64,000 nucleotides of DNA from Sipunculus nudus (lineage: Eukaryota; Annelida; Sipuncula; Golfingiida; Sipunculidae). Shown piece after piece: positions 58,285-64,000 of this stretch. Position numbers and translations under genes: made by a program. A model generated the notes under the pieces. It saw only the letters and a list, made by a program, of their open reading frames with translations, did not search any database and had not been told where the DNA came from. Every line of letters starts with the position of its first letter. Position 1 is the first letter of the stretch. The DNA is taken from the NCBI GenBank assembly GCA_026874595.1, contig CM049306.1:107593142-107657141 (forward strand). The letters run 5' to 3'.

Positions 58285-59868
58285 CCCTGTGACACGGGTT
58301 AATGTGACCTACTTGTATAAGAAATCTGTATTTATGCTGACTCATCACAAATCAGAAAAAAATTTGTTTAGCTTTCAGTGGCCAACATTCTCATTGCGGA
58401 AAACAATGTGAATCATGTTATTCATTGTATGCAGGGATTTTATAAAACGAAATTAATATCAAGGGATACTTAGATAATTCACTAACTAGCATTGAACATT
58501 CATCTAGAATACAAGTAAAGCTAAAGATGACCACAGCTGTCAACACAATGCAAATGCATTGCACAGGCCCCGAAATATGAGAAACAATGATTTGTTTATC
58601 TTTTCCATTTAAATGAACAAATAGAAAAGGAAAAATATCAAAAGAGATTTCATGTGCTTTAGTAATTTTGGTTATATAAATGATTGTGTTTTAACAGTGA
58701 GCATTGGAAGGTGAAGTTGAGAACCTCTGATATAACCTGACCATAACTTACAATACTGCTTTATTTTTGTATTTCACTGGCTGCCTTTTTGGCTTTTAAC
58801 CATGACATGAAAGATCTGAGCTTTAAATTCAGTGTCTTCATTCATTATACAGGATAGTTATACTTTATATCCCTGATACATCCCTATATAGAGGGCACTC
58901 ACTGGAGCACAAAAACCTCCAGCAAAGCTGGGCATTCAAATAGGTGAAAAACTTAGACTATTTTAAAGGAGAGGAAGACAGAATGACCAGCTGACTGATT
59001 AACCCTTATTTGCTGAGTCTGTAAAAAGTTGTGTTTATAGAGTGAATGGTCCTGCCTTATAAGCATAAATTTTCCACTGGTTGTTATAAAAAACAGTATT
59101 TGTTAAGTTATATCATGGAAATGGGAACCTGACAAGATTGGATGAATATTTGTGTTTATTTATTTATTTGCCTGGTAATAGAGTGCTTTCTCGGCAGTAT
59201 CATTTGTCACAAATTTTAGTTAACATGTGGGCATTTGTAACTCCTTTCTTTTGAGCATTCTTGATTGTCGGTAATTAATATTGGTAAATAATTGCATCAA
59301 TTAAGACAAGCAAACTTCATTTTATGATTATTTAGTAACTGAAAACATATTTCTGACACATTTCAAATTGGAGTAATTACCATATCCTGTTAATGATATA
59401 CAAAGATTGATGAATGAAGTGGATATCATACACACCTGTCACAATGGCCACACTCCATACATTGTATATCTCTGTTGACCCAATCACTGTTTTTGCAAAT
59501 TACCCTGCTGGGCTTTGACACATGACCAGCAATGTTCTGACCAATGAGAACAGAGTATCACAGGTCACAAACTTTGTGAGACCTGTGACCTGTGGTCTCA
59601 GGCTCCTATTGCTCAGAACATTCTTGGGTGTGTGCCAACTCCCCTGGTGGTGATACATTGGAAAACCTGCTGTAAAGAGCAGACATTAAGTTGGAGGAGC
59701 ATGACCACTGTGCAAGGAGTACATGGATATCAGTGCACACCTGTAGTGTCTTCATAATCAGGCTTTATCTACAGGTTTTCTGCTACATGGCGATATACAG
59801 TGTGTAAGAATACACTTATTTAATCTTATTTATACCACTCAGACAGTGTATGTCATTGACAAAATCTC

Positions 59869-60043
59869 AGATAGCCAAGCCTCAATGCACTCTCCACTAA
59901 TCAGATAACCAAGCCTGGCATGTACTCTCCACTAATCAGATAACCAAGCTTGGCATGCACTCTCCACTAATCAGATAACCAAGCCTGGAATGCACTCTCC
60001 ACTAATCAGATAACCAAGCCTGGCATGCACTCTCCACTAATTA
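59869..60043. repeat. 35-bp minisatellite, five copies
   Basis: Five tandem units of a 35-base sequence contain CTCTCCACTAATCAGATAAC and differ at a few positions. Confidence 0.93.
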
Positions 60044-61116
60044 GTCACAACCTCATATATGATTTCATGAATACACTTTACGTAAGTGGACACACACCTA
60101 GGTGTTTATAACATCACGTAAGGTGCTTCCTGGTTTCTAATAAATCATTTTGGCAAAGGTATTTACACACCTGATGTACACTAAGATGCAAACCTTTGTG
60201 TGCTGTTTTAAGTTGATGGTTCCACTGGTCACTTGTGAAACTGGATATTTGCTTTTGGACATATTCCATTATGAATACTTGTACTATCATCTGATCACAG
60301 CATTACTATGTTGCTATGCCTGTATGGAAAAATAAGTTAGTACAATAAAGTTACTGGATACAAATGTCATACACCGTTAAACAGATGTTTTTTTTGGTTA
60401 ATTTTTAGTGAAGGTTTCCTAGGACACCTGTGCTCATTCACTGCTCATTACCTCAGGACTGATGTACACTGTGTGTACACCCAGACATGGGTCTTAGCTT
60501 TGTAATGTATGTTCAGAATATACAGTCTGATAATTGTCATGGTTTAATAACTTCTAAACATCATGGTTTGTGCCAAGTCAAAAGTAAGGTTGAGCACATG
60601 TCCTTTCGAGGTAAAAGTATTGATATTTTGATATATTTGAAGCATATGTGACAATGGAGGGTGAGTGTTCTATAAATTATATGTACCATAAGTCACTCAG
60701 TAGAAGACACATCCACAACAGAAGATGCACCCAAAGTTTCCCTTTAATATCTGCACATCCGTGGAATCTGTATAATTTATTATAGTAATCAATAGGGAAC
60801 ATGTATATGGTGATATACTTCATCACAAACAGAAAGGGGTCTTTGCCTCTTGCTAAATGCAGTATTTTTGAGATTTATAAATGTGGGTATATGCAATAAA
60901 TCAGAGATGTGCGGCTTTCATCATATGCAATATATACACATACACATAAATATATATATTTGTGATCACAGGTGTTATGTATATGGCAATTGTATCGTGA
61001 TTGTAATTATTATTTAAAACATGTTAAAATCACATTTTTATAATGTGGCTTGCACTCTGAACAAATTATGAAGTGAAATTAGCTGAAATTGTTAATTACA
61101 TACCACAGCTGTGGTA

Positions 61117-61117
<1 letters not shown>

Positions 61118-61171
<54 letters not shown>
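61118..61171. repeat. (TA)n microsatellite
   Basis: Alternating TA tract, about 54 bases. Confidence 0.95.
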
Positions 61172-61173
<2 letters not shown>

Positions 61174-61920
61174 CTTAATGATCTGTGATACATACCCTAC
61201 AAAAAGTGTAGGCTACCATAATTAAATCTGCAGGAAATTTTATTTGCCTAAAGTTAAAGAGATATTTTGTGCATTTGTATGAATGTAACTTTGTGATGAT
61301 AGTATATTTAAATGTATGTTATGTATCAGTTAAACGGAAATCAAAGAAATCGCTAAACAAGAAGCCAGTCAATGAAAATTTTATGGAATGCACTAAAAAT
61401 TTGAGAAAACTTACATCATAATGGAGCACTGTTGTTCCATGCTAAAATTGGGAAAATTTACTGTAACATAGGAGCATGGTTATTCCATGTTAAATGATGT
61501 GGTGCCGGTCTGCATCACTTCTTTTGAATTGTTTTCCCAAATGGTAACGTGTTGGGATTAACTCTGTACACTATTAATGCTAATAAATCATACTTGTTGA
61601 ATAAAGTGCTTTTCTTCCTTTTATTTTGATTGTTTATTAACCCTGTTCCAAATGAAGCAGGGTTTATTATTTCAAGATCATTGGCTGTGTGTGACTCATG
61701 GTGCTTCATGGAATTTAAGTTTAGTAAGTAAGACCGTGTCATATTGGACATTTGTGTGATATAGAATTCTTGCCAATTCATATAAAATTCCCCTGAGGAA
61801 GAGTGGGCGGGTAATGTTTGGCATCCTTGTTTTCTACTTACCCACCAGTTGGCTGAAGTTACTGCATAGCAATCTCAAAAGTAAATGTCTCACCTTCCTT
61901 CTGATGTTTAGTTCCTGCCT

Positions 61921-62030
61921 GACCATCTCTGGAGGGTCCAGGTTACTAATTGACCATCTCTGGAGGGTCCAAGTTACTAATTGACCATCTCTGGAGGGTC
62001 CAGGTTACTAAGGGACCATCTCTGGAGGTT
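61921..62030. repeat. 31-bp minisatellite, four copies
   Basis: Units starting GACCATCTCTGGAGGGTCC lie at 61921, 61952, 61983 and 62014; the last is partial. Confidence 0.92.
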
Positions 62031-62354
62031 TCCTACCAAACATTAGGTCACTGTTACCTATTCTCTGCGAGATACAAACGTTTGTGTGTGTGATTGAGCA
62101 TGTAGGAAAACTTTGTTAGCTGTTAGCTTTTGTTAGTGTTTTTAGCTACTAAAAATTTTGTCTGAAATTTATACATAAGCTTGTATGTCTTGCTATTCAG
62201 AGAGCTTATTCACCTTGGCTTTGCACGATAGATGGCGCCATCTATTTTTTTTCATTTTTTTACACATTTATAATTATATTATTTTCTTTCAAATTTAGAT
62301 ATCATGGTAGCCAGGAAATTCTTTACATTTATTGTACAGATTGTAAGAGGTAAA

Positions 62355-62623
62355 GTCTGCTGGGCTTTTACACCTGAGCCTAATGGCTCATCAGGCAGGA
62401 GCTTATCCCGGTTTCTGTAGCGTGAAGCGACCTGGATGGGACGCCAGTCCATCGCAGGTTACCTTCCCAGTATCTACTGGTACCCATTTCTACTGCCGGG
62501 TGGACAGAGGTACACTTGCGGTTAGGACCTTGCCTAAGTGTCACGGTGGGGGTCTGACCAGGATTCGAACTCACCACCTCTCGATCATGAGCCCGGCACC
62601 TTAACCATTACACCACCGCCCCC
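62355..62623 (-). mobile_element. tRNA-derived SINE with intact A and B boxes
   Basis: On the minus strand it starts GGGGGCGGTGGTGTAATGGT. The A box TGGTGTAATGG (62606-62616) and B box AGTTCGAATCC (62561-62571) are RNA polymerase III promoter elements. The body contains GCGATGGACTGGCGTCCCAT and CCGGGATAAGCTCC, phrases common in conserved-domain SINEs of marine invertebrates. Which named domain it is cannot be settled here. It is not a functional tRNA gene: no complete cloverleaf is seen. Confidence 0.8.
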
Positions 62624-62986
62624 ACAATCACATATTGAAAGAATGCACCCTTAAACGAAAATCTCCCTGACAAGTACTTCGCAAAAGCTTCCGACACATT
62701 TGCAAAATATTTATATGACTGCTGAATGATGCCTGAAATTCATACTTGTATAAGGTATCTATAAATGATTGCATGGTAGGTTTTGAAATATGACGAGTTG
62801 GTGATCATGGATAACATTGTTACCTGTGCTAAACCGTTGGTTCCATCTACATTTTACTTATTTTTACGCATTTTACTTGTAATATTTGTGCTCAGGCCAG
62901 TAGGTAAAAAGGCAAAAATCTAAACTGTTAGACAGATTTATTACTGACTTGACTCGTGCTTGGAAACTGAAAATTGTATCATTTTG

Positions 62987-64000
62987 TCCTTTACTACGTT
63001 TTGTTTCATATGTGATTGTCCTTTACTCTGCGAGCTACGTTTTGTTACATATGTAATTGTCCTTTACTCTGCGAGCTACGTTTCGTTATATATGTGTTTG
63101 TCCTTTAATCTGTAAGCTACGTTTTGTAACGTGTGTTTGTCCTTTACTCTGTGAGCTACGTTTTGTTACCTGTGTTTGTCCTTTACTCTGTGAGCTACGT
63201 TTTGTTACGTGTGTTTGTCCTTTACTCTGTGAGCTACGTTTTGTAACGTGTGTTTGTCCTTTACTCTGTGAGCTACGTTTTGTAACGTGTGTTTGTCCTT
63301 TACTCTGTGAGCTACGTTTTGTAACGTGTGTTTGTCCTTTACTTTGTGAGCTACGTTTTGTAACGTGTGTGTGTCCTTTACTCTTCGAGCTACGTTTTGT
63401 TAGAAATGCGATTGTCCTTTACTCTGCGAGCTACGTTTTGTTACATATGTAATTGTCCTTTACTCTGCGAGCTACGTTTCGTTATATATGTGTTTGTCCT
63501 TTAATCTGTGAGCTAAGTTTTGTAACATGTGTTTGTCCTTTACTCTGTGAGCTACGTTTTGTAACGTGTGTTTGTCCTTTCCTCTGTGAGCTACGTTTTG
63601 TAACGTGTGTGTGTCCTTTACTCTGTGAGCTACGTTTTGTAACGTGTGTTTGTCCTTTACTCTGTGGAGCTACGTTTTGTAACGTGTGTTTGTCCTTTAC
63701 TCTGTGAGCTACGTTTTGTAACGTGTGTTTGTCCTTTACTCTGTGAGCTACGTTTTGTAACGTGTGTTTGTCCTTTACTTTGTGAGCTACGTTTTGTAAC
63801 GTGTGTGTGTCCTTTACTCTTCGAGCTACGTTTTGTTAGAAATGCGATTGTCCTTTACTCTGTGAGCTACGTTTTGTAACGTGTGTTTGTCCTTTCCTCT
63901 GTGAGCTACGTTTTGTAACGTGTGTGTGTCCTTTACTCTGTGAGCTACGTTTTGTAACGTGTGTTTGTCCTTTACTCTGTGAGCTACGTTTTGTAACGTG
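62987..64000. repeat. 39-bp minisatellite with higher-order structure, runs off window
   Basis: About 25 units of a 39-base sequence containing CTTTACTCTGTGAGCTACGT, then TTTGTAACGTGTG. Variant units recur in the same order: the TAGAAATGCG variant at 63401 and 63837, and the CGTTATATATG variant near 63085 and 63480. The period is a multiple of three, so frames stay open, but this does not look like a gene. Confidence 0.95.

Larger units (their letters stand above)
58285..61620 (+). other. ZFYVE28: Probable LST2 3' UTR and downstream DNA
   Basis: The sequence is mostly free of mobile elements. AATAAA occurs at 60344-60349 and at 61600-61605; the second is followed by a U-rich stretch (GCTTTTCTTCCTTTT) and is a good end signal. 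Which is used cannot be told. No further coding gene is supported. Confidence 0.35.

Noticed and set aside
59869-60043. 35-bp repeats resembling a CRISPR array
   Set aside because: There are no spacers; the units are directly contiguous and the genome is eukaryotic.
62558-62616. tRNA gene
   Set aside because: A and B boxes are present, but no full cloverleaf; the body after them is a SINE tail.
63057-63879. Open frames of 77-131 codons encoding a 13-residue Cys-rich repeat
   Set aside because: The 39-base period keeps the frame open automatically; there is no start context, splice signal or non-repeat sequence that would suggest a protein.

Overview
The window is eukaryotic nuclear DNA: AT-rich, with intron-rich genes (GT-AG splice sites, introns from about 100 bases to over 6 kb) and a very large load of nested mobile elements. 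Two conserved protein-coding genes are complete. The repeats (Helentron-like elements with tandem cores, tRNA-derived SINEs, hAT remnants) suggest a lophotrochozoan, probably a marine bivalve mollusc. That assignment is inference; no sequence here fixes the species.

Gene 1 is CHMP7, an ESCRT-III subunit, on the minus strand. I reconstruct ten coding exons between 29381 (start) and 18851 (stop), about 559 residues. Gene 2 is ZFYVE28/LST2, the FYVE-finger regulator of EGF-receptor sorting, on the plus strand. I reconstruct twelve coding exons between 31534 and 58284, about 1005 residues. All exon phases join. The genes are head to head, with start codons 2.15 kb apart and a candidate bidirectional promoter near 31.1-31.5 kb that carries ETS-like sites. 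Both proteins act on endosomal or nuclear-envelope membrane sorting, but nothing here shows that they work together.

Layout. 1-18.8 kb: intergenic, made almost wholly of repeats: a hAT element with a perfect 8-bp target duplication (827-2936), element families I call F4 (3955-6466), F1 (6851-8033) and F2 (many copies, 8.6-17.9 kb), and a 337-bp Harbinger-like MITE (8205-8541). 18.85-29.4 kb: CHMP7; its 4.8-kb last intron holds more F4, F1, F2 and F3 copies. 29.4-31.5 kb: promoter region. 31.5-58.3 kb: LST2. Its introns hold a double inverted-arm element (32.7-35.1 kb), an F4 element with an F1 nested inside (40.45-43.44 kb), a 3-kb satellite array (48.4-51.4 kb), a SINE (52.5 kb) and a four-level nested insertion (53.24-57.73 kb). 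58.3-62.3 kb: probable LST2 3' UTR and unique intergenic DNA with small minisatellites. 62.36-62.62 kb: a SINE. 62.99-64.0 kb: a 39-bp minisatellite that runs off the window end.

The main unexplained signal is in the repeats. At least four sequence-unrelated families share one plan: an 11-13-bp subterminal inverted repeat at each end, a hairpin outside one of them, then a CTAG(T) or CTTGT terminus, and a tandem-repeat core. This fits non-autonomous Helentrons (HINEs). Most of these cores also carry a 12-bp palindrome, GGTGGCGCCACC, or a near copy of it.
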